A DNA stretch of 53,594 bases from Syntrophales bacterium (GTDB lineage Bacteria; Desulfobacterota; Syntrophia; Syntrophales; UBA4778): positions 1-53,594 of the forward strand of contig JAQTPK010000016.1 of NCBI GenBank assembly GCA_028712885.1. The letters run 5' to 3'. The notes under the pieces were generated by a model. It made no database searches. It was not told the DNA's origin and worked only from the letters and a program-made list of their open reading frames with translations. Below are positions 43,626-52,478 of the stretch, piece after piece (positions within the stretch are counted from its first letter, which is position 1; each line of letters starts with the position of its first letter). The position numbers and the translations under genes were made by a program.

Positions 43626-43721
43626 GCATCTTCGTTCTTTCCCGGGCATGTTCCTCAATAAAACTGGAATCGCCGCAGTTCTTGCAGTACCCTGATTTAT
43701 ATTCATGCAGAGAGAGCCTCT

Positions 43722-46598
43722 ATGGCGAAACGCAGGAAATACGTGTTCTCATTCACCGAGGGCGACGGGAAAAACAAGATGCTGCTCGGCGGCAAGGGCG
43801 CAAACCTTTGCGAGATGACGCAGATCGGGATAAACGTCCCCCCCGGCTTTGTCATATCCACGGAAGCCTGCCTGGATTACCTCACCGGTGGCGCCCTGCC
43901 GCAGGGTTTGAGAGGCGAAGTGCGAAGCCATATCCGGAACGTGGAAGACTCCGCAGGCAGGCAATTCGGCTCCCCCGAAAACCCGCTGCTGGTCTCGGTC
44001 CGTTCCGGCTCGGCGATGTCCATGCCGGGGATGATGGATACGATCCTGAATCTTGGACTGAACGGGCGGACCGTCCCGGGACTGGCCGGGCAGACCGGCA
44101 ATGAGCGCTTCGCCTATGATGCTTACCGCCGCTTTCTCCAACTCTTCGGAAAAATCTCGCTCGGTGCTCCCGACGAGCTTTTTGACGAAAAAATGAACGA
44201 AATCAGAAAGCGCTCGGGGACCGGGCAGGATCCTGATCTGAGTCCGGAGCACTTGAAAGAGCTCTGCGGCGAATTCCTCGAAATCATCCGGGCGCACACC
44301 GGAAAACCCTTTCCGCAGGACCCCTGGGAGCAGCTCGAAATCGCGATCCAGGCCGTGTTCCGCTCCTGGAACGGCCGGCGCGCCGTCGACTACCGCCGCC
44401 AGTTCAGGATCACGCCGGAAATGGCCAACGGCACGGCGGTCAACATACAGGCCATGGTCTTCGGAAACATGGGGCCGGATTCCGCAACCGGCGTCGCTTT
44501 CACCCGGAATCCGGCCACCGGCGAAAACGGCATTTTCGGCGAGTACCTGACAAACGCCCAGGGGGAGGACGTCGTGGCCGGCATCCGCACGCCGAAACCG
44601 GTTGCGGATATGGAGATGGAGATGCCCGGGATATACCGGCAGCTTGTCTCTCTGCGCGACAGGCTGGAATCGCATTACCGGGAAGTGCAGGATTTCGAAT
44701 TCACGATCGAGCGCGGCGTGCTGTATTGCCTTCAGACCAGAAACGCCAAGATGAACGCCCAGGCGCTGGTGCGCACTTCCGCCGAGATGTTCGAAGAGAA
44801 TATCCTCTCCAGGGATCAGGCGCTGCTGAGGATAGATCCCATGGCCCTGGAGCAGCTGCTGGCGCCGCGTCTCGCACCCTCCCAAAAAGACGAGCCGCTG
44901 GCGAGAGGCCTCCCCGCGTCCCCCGGAGCGGCTTCCGGCGCGATCGTGTTCGATGCCGATGCCGCGAAAGAGCGGGGAGAGGCGAAGGAAAAAGTCATCC
45001 TGGTCAGGGAAGAAACGAAGCCGGAAGACATTCACGGCTTTTTTGCCGCCGCCGGAATCCTGACCAGCCGCGGAGGAAAGACATCGCATGCGGCCGTAGT
45101 GGCCAGGAGCATGGGCAAGCCGTGCGTTTCCGGTTGCGAACAGCTTGAGATAAACCTGCGCGCCCACACGGCCCGGATCGGTTCCCGCACGCTTGCCGCA
45201 GGGGACGTGATCACAATCGACGGCTCCACGGGCAATGTCTATGCAGGCGAGGTGCCCGTTATAGAGGCCGGGTTCGGCGACGACCTCGCGAAGATCCTGC
45301 AGTGGTCCGACGAGGCGGCGGAGCTGAAGGTCATGGCGAACGCCGATACCCCGGAGGCGGCCGAAAAGGCCCGCCAGTTCGGGGCGGCAGGCGTGGGCCT
45401 GTGCCGGACGGAAAGGATGTTCAACGAGCCGGACAGGCTGCCCGTTGTTCAGAAGCTCATCCTGGCGGAGACGGACGATGCAAGGCGGGAGGCGATCGAC
45501 GCTCTTCTCCCCGTCCAGCGCGAAGATTTCAAAAGCATCTTCAGGATCATGGAAGGACTGCCCGTTACTGTCAGGCTGCTCGATCCGCCCCTGCATGAAT
45601 TTCTGCCTTCCGCCGGCGCCCTGGAGAATGAGATCCTGAACCTGCGCCACATGATGCATCGTAATCTGGCCGGCAATCTGGAAGACCTGGCGGAGGCCCT
45701 GAGGCTGGTCGATCCCTCCCTGCACAGGAAATTCAGAGAGGATCTGAAAAGGCTGCATGGCAGCTTGAGCGGCATCGACAGCGCCCGGACGATCGAGGCG
45801 CTCCTCCGATCCCGGGAGTCCCTCCTGAAAAAAGTGAATAACCTGCGCGAGGTCAATCCCATGCTGGGTCACCGGGGGGTGCGCCTGGGCATGAGCTTTC
45901 CTGAAATCTACATCATGCAGATCCGCGCCATTCTCGAAGCGGTCGCCGAATGCAGCCGGGAGGGGGTCGACGTCCGAGCAGAAATAATGGTGCCGCAGGT
46001 CGTTACGTGGGAAGAACTGAAGCGCGTCCACGAATACGTGGAGAAAGTCCGCGCCTATGTCGAGCAGCGTTACAGCCTGAAGCTGAGTTTCAGGTTCGGA
46101 AGCATGATCGAAACCGTCCGCGCCTGCATGCGGGCCGAGCGCCTGACGCAGGTGGCGGACTTTTTCTCCTTCGGCACCAACGACCTTACCCAGGCCGCCT
46201 TTTCGTTCAGCCGCGAAGATGCGGAAAGCAAGTTTCTTCCCCTGTACACGGAATCCGGCATTCTCCAGTCCAACCCCTTTGAGGCCCTGGACGTCAAGGG
46301 CGTGGGGCGCCTGATGGAAATGACCGTCATGCTTGGTCGCCAGATGAAGCCGGATCTGAAAGTCGGCATCTGCGGCGAGCACGGGGGGCACCCCGAGTCG
46401 ATCCGCTTCTGTCACAGCATCAAACTGAATTACGTATCCTGTTCTCCCCCGCGCGTCCCGATCGCCAGACTGGCCGCAGCGCACGCCAAGCTGAAAGAGA
46501 AGGAATACGCCGCCGCGGACCGGTCCGAGGCCTTTATCGGCAAGCTGCTGAAGATCCAGCCCAAAAAAATAAAAAGGTTAAAATTGGCCAACGTATAG
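43722..46598 (+). CDS. ppdK: Pyruvate, phosphate dikinase
   Basis: 958 residues, somewhat longer than the usual 870-910. The N-terminal ATP-grasp domain begins LGGKGANLCEM. The swivelling phosphohistidine domain has GGKTSHAAVVARSMGKPC with His456. The C-terminal PEP/pyruvate barrel ends with GICGEHGGHPESIRFCH. It interconverts pyruvate, ATP and phosphate with PEP, AMP and pyrophosphate; in anaerobes it works in gluconeogenesis or pyrophosphate-linked glycolysis. It is monocistronic as far as can be seen. Confidence 0.96.
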   Translation: MAKRRKYVFSFTEGDGKNKMLLGGKGANLCEMTQIGINVPPGFVISTEACLDYLTGGALPQGLRGEVRSHIRNVEDSAGRQFGSPENPLLVSVRSGSAMSMPGMMDTILNLGLNGRTVPGLAGQTGNERFAYDAYRRFLQLFGKISLGAPDELFDEKMNEIRKRSGTGQDPDLSPEHLKELCGEFLEIIRAHTGKPFPQDPWEQLEIAIQAVFRSWNGRRAVDYRRQFRITPEMANGTAVNIQAMVFGNMGPDSATGVAFTRNPATGENGIFGEYLTNAQGEDVVAGIRTPKPVADMEMEMPGIYRQLVSLRDRLESHYREVQDFEFTIERGVLYCLQTRNAKMNAQALVRTSAEMFEENILSRDQALLRIDPMALEQLLAPRLAPSQKDEPLARGLPASPGAASGAIVFDADAAKERGEAKEKVILVREETKPEDIHGFFAAAGILTSRGGKTSHAAVVARSMGKPCVSGCEQLEINLRAHTARIGSRTLAAGDVITIDGSTGNVYAGEVPVIEAGFGDDLAKILQWSDEAAELKVMANADTPEAAEKARQFGAAGVGLCRTERMFNEPDRLPVVQKLILAETDDARREAIDALLPVQREDFKSIFRIMEGLPVTVRLLDPPLHEFLPSAGALENEILNLRHMMHRNLAGNLEDLAEALRLVDPSLHRKFREDLKRLHGSLSGIDSARTIEALLRSRESLLKKVNNLREVNPMLGHRGVRLGMSFPEIYIMQIRAILEAVAECSREGVDVRAEIMVPQVVTWEELKRVHEYVEKVRAYVEQRYSLKLSFRFGSMIETVRACMRAERLTQVADFFSFGTNDLTQAAFSFSREDAESKFLPLYTESGILQSNPFEALDVKGVGRLMEMTVMLGRQMKPDLKVGICGEHGGHPESIRFCHSIKLNYVSCSPPRVPIARLAAAHAKLKEKEYAAADRSEAFIGKLLKIQPKKIKRLKLANV

Positions 46599-46706
46599 CC
46601 ACATCCCCCCTGCGTGGTAGAATCATCCTCTCCCCGCTTTTGCTTCCTGCCGCGCAGGAGACTTCTCCCGCATCCCTTTTTCTCCGGCAACAGGTCGGGA
46701 TAATTC

Positions 46707-46736
46707 TTGACAAGCATGGCGCAGTCGCCCTAAATG
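46707..46736 (+). promoter_or_regulatory. Possible sigma-70 promoter
   Basis: TTGACA (46707-46712), 18 bp, then TAAATG (46731-46736), placed about 20 bp before the acyltransferase start. The -35 is consensus, the -10 is poor. Confidence 0.35.
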
Positions 46737-46758
46737 GACGAAAAAAAAGAAAGCCGGC

Positions 46759-47358
46759 ATGAAAACAATATTAAGCCTCGCGGGACGGCTGCTCTATTTC
46801 CTGATGGGCTGGCGGTTCGAACCGTTGCCGCCCTATTTTTCCAAGAAGCATGTGATCATCGGATTCCCCCACACGACCAACATGGACGCGGTGCGGGCCT
46901 TCACGGCATTGCGGATAATAAAACGGACAGGGCACATCATGATCAAGAAAGAAGCCTTTTTCTGGCCCCTGTCAGTCGTGCTCCGTATGCTGGGAGGAAT
47001 CCCCGTCGATCGCAACGCCTCCCGGGGAGTAGTGGAGCAGATGGTGAGCGCATTCGACGCTCATGATCAGTTTCTCCTTGCGATCGTGCCCGAAGGAACC
47101 CGCAAAAAAATCCGGACCATCCGGAAAGGCTTCTGGTATATCGCCAGGTCCGCCGGCGTTTCGATAATATGTTGGTACCTGGACAATGAAAACAAGCAGA
47201 CCTTGTGGCTGGGCGAAATTGTCCCCGGGAAGGACATAACAGCAGATCTGATCCGGATCAGGGATCTGTACGCAAAAGCAGGATACCGGTTTCCCCTGGA
47301 AGCCGCCGATATGGGCATATCAGAGAACAGTGAAAAGAACGAAGCTGCGAATCTGTGA
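46759..47358 (+). CDS. LPLAT-family acyltransferase
   Basis: 199 residues with an N-terminal hydrophobic stretch. FPHTTNMD gives the HxxxxD catalytic pair, GGIPVDRN and VPEGTRKKIR the substrate block. It is closest to small 1-acyl-glycerol-3-phosphate acyltransferase-like proteins that often modify unusual lipids. It is the third acyltransferase in the window. The ribosome site is weak. Its 3' end faces the gap gene. Confidence 0.82.
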   Translation: MKTILSLAGRLLYFLMGWRFEPLPPYFSKKHVIIGFPHTTNMDAVRAFTALRIIKRTGHIMIKKEAFFWPLSVVLRMLGGIPVDRNASRGVVEQMVSAFDAHDQFLLAIVPEGTRKKIRTIRKGFWYIARSAGVSIICWYLDNENKQTLWLGEIVPGKDITADLIRIRDLYAKAGYRFPLEAADMGISENSEKNEAANL

Positions 47359-47382
47359 GGATGACAAGCTGATTTTGTTATG

Positions 47383-48384
47383 CTATCTGCCTGCAGCGGA
47401 AAGCCGACGGGCCTCTCTCACCATCTGAGAACTGTATCCCCATTCGTTGTCGTACCACGACATTATCTTTACCAGGTCTCCGTCCACGACCCGGGTCATG
47501 CCGGAGTCGACTATTGAAGCCCGGGGGTCCTGGATCACATCGGACGAAACCCACTCATCATCAGTAACGCCCAGGATATCCCTGTACCTGTCCGTTTTCG
47601 CTTCCTCCCGGAAAATCGCGTTGACCTCGTCGACGAAGGTGCGTCGTGTGACCAGGAGCACAATGTTGGAAATCGAACCGCACGTCACCGGCGCTCGCAC
47701 GGCCGACCCGTCGAACAGATTTTCATACTGCGTGAGCACCCTTGTCGTGGCTTCCGCGGCCCCCGTAGTTGTCGGCACCAGATTGGCCGCGCCCGCCCGC
47801 CCCCTTCGTATCTTTTTGCTGGGGCCGTCGACGATCAGCTGGGTCGCGGTATATGCGTGAATAGTGGTCATGACGGCTTTCCTGATTCCGATCCTGCGTC
47901 CCACGATTTCCACGACCGGGGTTATGCAGTTTGTGGTGCAGCTCGCGCACGAAATGATCCGGGCATCCCTGTCCGCCTCGTTTACCCCGGGCACTACGGT
48001 GGGGACATCCTCGCTCTTCGAAGTCGTTGACAAGATGACCCTTCCTGCACCCGCATCCAGATGCTTCTGCATATCATCCCTCCGGGTGAAAATCCCCGTG
48101 CACTCGAACACCACATCTATGTCGAGATTCTTCCAGGGAAGGCGGGAAGGATCTTTCTCGGAAAACACCGTGTACTTTTTCCCGTCTATGACGAGATCGC
48201 TGCCGTCATGGCCTACCTGCCGGGAGTACCTTCCGTAAACCGTATCGTATCTCAGCAGATACACGAGATCGTCAATCGGCATGAGATCGTTCAGCGCTTT
48301 GACCTCCAGGCCGGGAGTATCGAGGAGAATCTTGAGCGTCGCCCTGCCGATTCTTCCCAGTCCGTTTACAGCCGCATTGGCCAT
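47383..48384 (-). CDS. gap: Glyceraldehyde-3-phosphate dehydrogenase
   Basis: 333 residues, type I. NGLGRIGRATLK forms the NAD loop, Asn32-Asp33 at the end of strand 2 points to NAD. Catalytic Cys149 lies in SCASCTTNCITP, the partner His in IHAYTATQ. It links glyceraldehyde 3-phosphate to 1,3-bisphosphoglycerate. AGGAGGTG precedes the ATG. No pgk or tpi gene follows in the window. Confidence 0.96.
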   Translation of the reverse strand: MANAAVNGLGRIGRATLKILLDTPGLEVKALNDLMPIDDLVYLLRYDTVYGRYSRQVGHDGSDLVIDGKKYTVFSEKDPSRLPWKNLDIDVVFECTGIFTRRDDMQKHLDAGAGRVILSTTSKSEDVPTVVPGVNEADRDARIISCASCTTNCITPVVEIVGRRIGIRKAVMTTIHAYTATQLIVDGPSKKIRRGRAGAANLVPTTTGAAEATTRVLTQYENLFDGSAVRAPVTCGSISNIVLLVTRRTFVDEVNAIFREEAKTDRYRDILGVTDDEWVSSDVIQDPRASIVDSGMTRVVDGDLVKIMSWYDNEWGYSSQMVREARRLSAAGR

Positions 48385-48829
48385 GGTTTCACCTCCTGTA
48401 AAGGAATACGTTTCTGTCCGGACCGCGTTCCTGTATGAAACTGGCTGATGTCGTCCCCATGGTTCGCCCTTTCCTTCGAGAAATTATATTGGACAGCCTG
48501 AATCCCCATATATTGGCGTAAATCAGATTTGTCTGTTCGAAATATCTTAATATCGACTGATCGAGCATGGTCTTCCGGCGAGGTCCGAGCCGGTTTATCC
48601 CGACCGGGGTGAGTTTCTCCGGCAATTGTTCCTCTTGCATGTATCTTAATCCCGGGCATGATTACCGGCGGACGGATTTCTGAGGAAGCCTCAGTCCATC
48701 CCCACCCGAAAATAAGGGATTGTTCGATTGCATCAAACGGGAAGCAGGTTATCTTGAAGACGTAAGAGTAACCGGAAGGACCGCCGAATCGGCGAAATTA
48801 AAACAGAGTCAGCCTGAAGTGCCGGCATT
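48385..48829. other. 445-bp divergent gap with a cluster of stems
   Basis: No convincing gene. The left part should hold the gap promoter (minus strand). The right part has three consecutive stems on the plus strand: CTGAGG/CCTCAG (48680-48694), GGTTATCTT with AAGAGTAACC (48747-48773), and CGCCG/CGGCG (48782-48794), 36-150 bp before the next gene. This could be a structured leader. I do not recognise a riboswitch class. Confidence 0.45.
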
Positions 48830-49306
48830 ATGATTATGCTTTCCCGTCTTCTCCTGATCTTCTTTTGCCTTATCCCGATCTCGGATCCCCGCATGCCCCT
48901 GCCGTTTTACGGCGGGTGCGCGCATTCTTCGGAATTCGCCGATGCTTCCGCCGCCGCGGCCGATTCGGAAAAGGGCAAGGGCTCTCTCAGGCTGGGGGAG
49001 ACCGGAAAAAATTACCTTGACGTCACGGTTTCAGGCGCCCGGGGCAAAGTAAATGTCGCGCCTTTGAATGCGGCTTGCACCGGAGCGGACGGCTTTTGCT
49101 CCTACGGTTTCGATCCCGGCACGGCGGTTATCCTGAAGGCGGAAGCAACGGCGCTGAACAGCCGATTCGCGGGGTGGATCGGAAACTGCGAAGCGGTGCC
49201 TGGAGAAGAGAACAGCTGCCGCATTGTCATGGATGAAAGCAGTAAAAAAATCACAGCCGTGTTTGACAGGGTCCAGGGCATTCCATTCCGCTTTTCGGGA
49301 TTCTGA
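48830..49306 (+). CDS. Secreted protein with one bacterial beta-repeat domain
   Basis: 158 residues. An N-terminal signal (MLSRLLLIFFCLIPI) and then a region ending in one repeat: VTVSGARGKVNVAPL, CTGADGFCSYGFDPGTAVILKAEA, FAGWIGNCEAVPG, CRIVMDESSKKITAVFD. This pattern (four Cys, FxGWxGxC, final VxAxF) is the InlB/Big-type extracellular repeat common in deltaproteobacterial surface proteins. Function unknown. Two in-frame ATGs (48830, 48836) are possible starts. It may be cotranscribed with the DUF2254 gene 34 bp on. Confidence 0.7.
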   Translation: MIMLSRLLLIFFCLIPISDPRMPLPFYGGCAHSSEFADASAAAADSEKGKGSLRLGETGKNYLDVTVSGARGKVNVAPLNAACTGADGFCSYGFDPGTAVILKAEATALNSRFAGWIGNCEAVPGEENSCRIVMDESSKKITAVFDRVQGIPFRFSGF

Positions 49307-49340
49307 AGAAGAGCTGAATCGGGCAGCGGATTTTCTCCAA

Positions 49341-50720
49341 ATGAAAACGGTAAAGGGCAAAAGAGGCCGTCCTCCCGGAATGAAGGGGAGCTTCCGGGAC
49401 TACTATGATGAATTAAAGACAAGGATATGGTTTTATCCCGCCATTCTGACCGCGGCATCAGTGGTCGTTGCATTTGCAATGGTAAGGCTTGACCGGGCTT
49501 ACTCCTGGGAAATCGCCTCCGAGGCTCCCTGGCTTTTTGCGGGAACCGCCGAGGCGGCGTGGAGTCTTCTGTCCGCTCTCGCCACCTCGCTGATAACGGT
49601 GGTCTCCATTGCTTTTTCCATTACCATCATCGCCCTGCAGCAGGCTTCAAGCCAGTATTCTCCCAGGGTGCTGCGCACCTTCACTTCCGACAAAGGCAAC
49701 CAGGTCGTCCTCGGCATGTATCTGGCGACCTTTGTTTACTCGCTGCTCGTGCTGAGGACGGTGAGAGGCGGAGACGACGGCTTTGTGCCGGCCTTATCCG
49801 TAAATGCGGCGATTTTTTTTACTCTCCTCTGCCTCGGACTCCTTATCTTCTTCATTCACCGGATCGCCACCTCCCTGGAGGTGGTGAATATCATAAAAAG
49901 GATCCATGAGGCCCTGATGAAGCAGATTGAGAACCTGTATCCCGAAACGGTCGGCATCGGATCACAGGACCCCCGGCCGGCGGACGAACTGGTTGAAGCG
50001 ATCAGGTCATCAGACGGAGCATATCCCGTCAAAGCGGAAAAATCGGGTTTTCTCAACCGCGTCGACGAGAAGACCCTCTCTGAAATAAGCGATGAATCAA
50101 TCCGGTGGATCTTCGTACCCGTAAGGGTCGGCGAATTTGTATCTGCAGGAAGCGTAATCGCCGAGATGGACGGGGAACCCGCAAGCGGGCAAACGGGGGG
50201 AAAAATCAAAAAAGCCCTTGTCCTCAGAAGCGACCGTTCTTTTGAGGATGATCCGATGTACGGGATCAGGCAGCTCGTCGATATAGCCCTGCGCGCGCTC
50301 TCGCCGGGCATAAACGACCCCACGACGGCCGAATACGCCCTGCTGTACATCGGCGACGCCCTCGGCTGCCTGGCGAACAGAAGATTTCCCGAAAACAAAA
50401 GAGAGTTTCCGGGCAATCCGATCAAATTCGTCCTCGCCAGTCCCGGATGGGACGACTACATCCGCTTCTCGGTGGACCAGATCAGGGGTGAATTAAGGGG
50501 TAAACCCAGAATTACCTCGGTAGTCGTGAAGGTCATTGATCATATTCTGAACAATCTGATATCCGGGGATAGAGTCAATGTACTCAGAGAAGAACTGGCG
50601 GAAATAAGAATGCTCTGCGAGGAAGGAGACAATTTCAGCCGCAGGGACAAAGCCGGAATTCTCCAGCTCCTCGGCCGGATTGAGACCAGGCTGTCGAAAT
50701 ATCCTCGTTTGGAATCCTGA
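49341..50720 (+). CDS. DUF2254 membrane protein
   Basis: About 459 residues. Four helices in the first half (WFYPAILTAASVVVAF; ITVVSIAFSITIIALQQASSQYSPR; YLATFVYSLLVL; AAIFFTLLCLGLLIFFIHRIA), then a large cytoplasmic domain with ALRALSPGINDPTTA, the hallmark of DUF2254. Function unknown. Start uncertain: ATG 49341 or ATG 49380; an upstream frame at 49224 overlaps the previous gene. It forms a run of membrane proteins with the MscS and DUF421 genes. Confidence 0.83.
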   Translation: MKTVKGKRGRPPGMKGSFRDYYDELKTRIWFYPAILTAASVVVAFAMVRLDRAYSWEIASEAPWLFAGTAEAAWSLLSALATSLITVVSIAFSITIIALQQASSQYSPRVLRTFTSDKGNQVVLGMYLATFVYSLLVLRTVRGGDDGFVPALSVNAAIFFTLLCLGLLIFFIHRIATSLEVVNIIKRIHEALMKQIENLYPETVGIGSQDPRPADELVEAIRSSDGAYPVKAEKSGFLNRVDEKTLSEISDESIRWIFVPVRVGEFVSAGSVIAEMDGEPASGQTGGKIKKALVLRSDRSFEDDPMYGIRQLVDIALRALSPGINDPTTAEYALLYIGDALGCLANRRFPENKREFPGNPIKFVLASPGWDDYIRFSVDQIRGELRGKPRITSVVVKVIDHILNNLISGDRVNVLREELAEIRMLCEEGDNFSRRDKAGILQLLGRIETRLSKYPRLES

Positions 50721-50769
50721 CCGAGTTAAAGCAGATGGATTTTAAGGTTTGCTTCCTCAGGGGGATCAG

Positions 50770-51765
50770 GTGGAAGATATAATCCGGCTTGTCGGCCCCG
50801 AAAGGGCTGTTGAGATATTCGGCATCCGCATGGTGGGAATAAGCGCCCTCAACGGGATGAAGCTGCTGATCAGTATCGGCTTCGTGATTTCCGTCGTCCT
50901 CCTCAAGCGATTTTTCGGCTTTCTGGTCGGATACACGCTGCGCGGGAGGGGGGGCGGACGGATCCGGTTCTGGACCAGACAGGCAGGGGGGCTGATCACG
51001 GCCGTATTGATCCTGCTGGGCCTGGCGTCAATCTGGTTCAACGACCCGGGCCGTTTAGCCGTGACAATGGGCCTTGTCACGGCCGCCCTTGCCATTGCCC
51101 TGCAGCGGGTCATCACCGCCGTGGCCGGTTATTTCGTAATACTGCGCGGAAAAACATTCAGCGTGGGGGACAGGATAGTCATGGGGGGAGTGCGGGGCGA
51201 CGTCATCGCGCTCCGGCTCACGCAGACGACCATCATGGAGATGGGGCAGCCACCCTCGGTGCAGGAGGGCGCCGATCCCGCGATGTGGGTGCGAAGCCGC
51301 CAGTTCACCGGCCGCGTGGTCACGGTGAGCAACGCCAGAATATTCGACGAGCCCGTGTTCAACTACACCCGGGAGTTTCCGTACATCTGGGAGGAAATCA
51401 GCATTCCGGTCTCATATCAGGCCGACAGGGACAAGGCGGAAGGCATCCTGCTGGATGCCGCCCGCAGGCACACGGTCGGAATATCGCAGCTCAGCGGAGA
51501 TAACCTGCGCGAAATGCAGCGCCGGTATTTTCTCAAGCCGGAAGAAATGGGGCCCAGGGTATATTTCCGGCTCACAGACAACTGGCTGGAGCTGACAGTC
51601 CGTTTCATTGTCGAAGACAGGGGCATGCGCGAAGTAAAGGACGCGATCAGCCGCGAGATATTGAATGAATTCGAAGCGGCGGGGATCACCGTCGCCTCCC
51701 AGACCTTCGATATCGTGGGAGTTCCCCCGCTTCGGGCCGAAATCAAGGTGCCGCCTGGCCATTAA
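50770..51765 (+). CDS. MscS-family mechanosensitive channel
   Basis: About 331 residues. Three to four helices, the pore helix GLVTAALAIALQRVITAVAGYFVILRG and the beta-domain start FSVGDRIVMGGVRGDV are the MscS core; a C-terminal alpha/beta domain follows. It opens under membrane tension to release solutes. GTG 50770 is preceded by AGGGGGAT; an in-frame TTG at 50749 is the alternative start. Confidence 0.88.
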   Translation: MEDIIRLVGPERAVEIFGIRMVGISALNGMKLLISIGFVISVVLLKRFFGFLVGYTLRGRGGGRIRFWTRQAGGLITAVLILLGLASIWFNDPGRLAVTMGLVTAALAIALQRVITAVAGYFVILRGKTFSVGDRIVMGGVRGDVIALRLTQTTIMEMGQPPSVQEGADPAMWVRSRQFTGRVVTVSNARIFDEPVFNYTREFPYIWEEISIPVSYQADRDKAEGILLDAARRHTVGISQLSGDNLREMQRRYFLKPEEMGPRVYFRLTDNWLELTVRFIVEDRGMREVKDAISREILNEFEAAGITVASQTFDIVGVPPLRAEIKVPPGH

Positions 51766-51784
51766 GTATCTACAGGAGACGCAT

Positions 51785-52303
51785 ATGTTCTGGAGCGGAC
51801 AATGGGTCTTGTTCCGTACGGCGGTAATCGGGATTCTGATTTACGCCCTTCTGGTCCTTTTTCTCCGGATATCCGGGAAACGGACCCTCTCGAAAATGAA
51901 CGCCTTCGATTTCGTCATCACGGTGGCCATAGGCTCCACCCTCGCTTCGGTGATAACATCCCGCGAAACCAGACTGGATCAGGGAGCCCTTGCCATCCTG
52001 CTTCTCGTCGGCATGCAGTACGTAATCACGTGGCTCTCCGTGCGTTCCGACAGGTTTCAATCCCTGATAAAGGCCGAACCCGCCCTCCTCCTGTTCCGCG
52101 GAAAGTGCCTGAAGGAAAATATGAAGAGGGAGCGCGTGCTCAGGACGGAAATCGAGGCGGCCCTGCGGGAGCAGGGCATATCGTCAGTCGAGGAGACCTT
52201 TGCCGTAGTCCTTGAGACCGACGGAAGCTTCTCGATTATCTCAAGGAAAGGAGCGACGGACTCGGCCATGTCCGGCGTGATCGGAAACACAAAGCCGCCG
52301 TAA
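51785..52303 (+). CDS. DUF421 (YetF/YcaP-like) membrane protein
   Basis: 172 residues, two to three N-terminal helices then a small cytoplasmic domain. FLRISGKRTLSKMNAFDFVITVAIGSTLAS is the conserved DUF421 core, and KAEPALLLFRGKCLKENM with VVLETDGSFSII the second block. Function unknown. ACAGGAGAC lies 5 bases before the ATG. Last complete gene before the CRISPR region. Confidence 0.88.
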   Translation: MFWSGQWVLFRTAVIGILIYALLVLFLRISGKRTLSKMNAFDFVITVAIGSTLASVITSRETRLDQGALAILLLVGMQYVITWLSVRSDRFQSLIKAEPALLLFRGKCLKENMKRERVLRTEIEAALREQGISSVEETFAVVLETDGSFSIISRKGATDSAMSGVIGNTKPP

Positions 52304-52304
52304 T

Positions 52305-52478
52305 CTAATCCAGCCTCTTATGAAAACGCTTGACCGCCCCCGTAAACACAACAGTGCCGATTGCCAGCAAAGCAAGGAACTGCGGCCAGAGAACGGCAGC
52401 CCCACCCCTTTCAGGAAGATTCCTCTGATAATGATGAGAAAATACATGAGCGGATTAAGGTAGGCCAGCCAGCGCAGG
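52305..52478 (-). pseudogene. 3' remnant of an ABC-2 type transporter permease
   Basis: On the minus strand the sequence next to the CRISPR array reads LRWLAYLNPLMYFLIIIRGIFLKGVG, then in a shifted frame AAVLWPQFLALLAIGTVVFT and AVKRFHKRLD, ending in TAG. This is the C terminus of an ABC-2 permease (YhhJ/YbhR type: LNPLxYF, IRGIFLKG, LWPQ, RKRLD). A single G appears lost in a G run. The rest of the gene is absent because the CRISPR array starts directly at 52479. Confidence 0.75.

Noticed and set aside
43749-46484. 911-codon open frame antisense to ppdK
   Set aside because: Its length is striking, but it mirrors the codon structure of PPDK, has no domain pattern and no ribosome site. The sense gene has all catalytic motifs.
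48366-48659. 97-codon minus-strand frame upstream of gap
   Set aside because: It overlaps the start of gap, has no recognisable family and no ribosome site; the region is better read as a promoter and leader.
48700-48800. c-di-GMP-I, glycine, fluoride or tetrahydrofolate riboswitch
   Set aside because: Stems are present, but the conserved core bases of these classes are not. It is kept only as an unassigned structured region.
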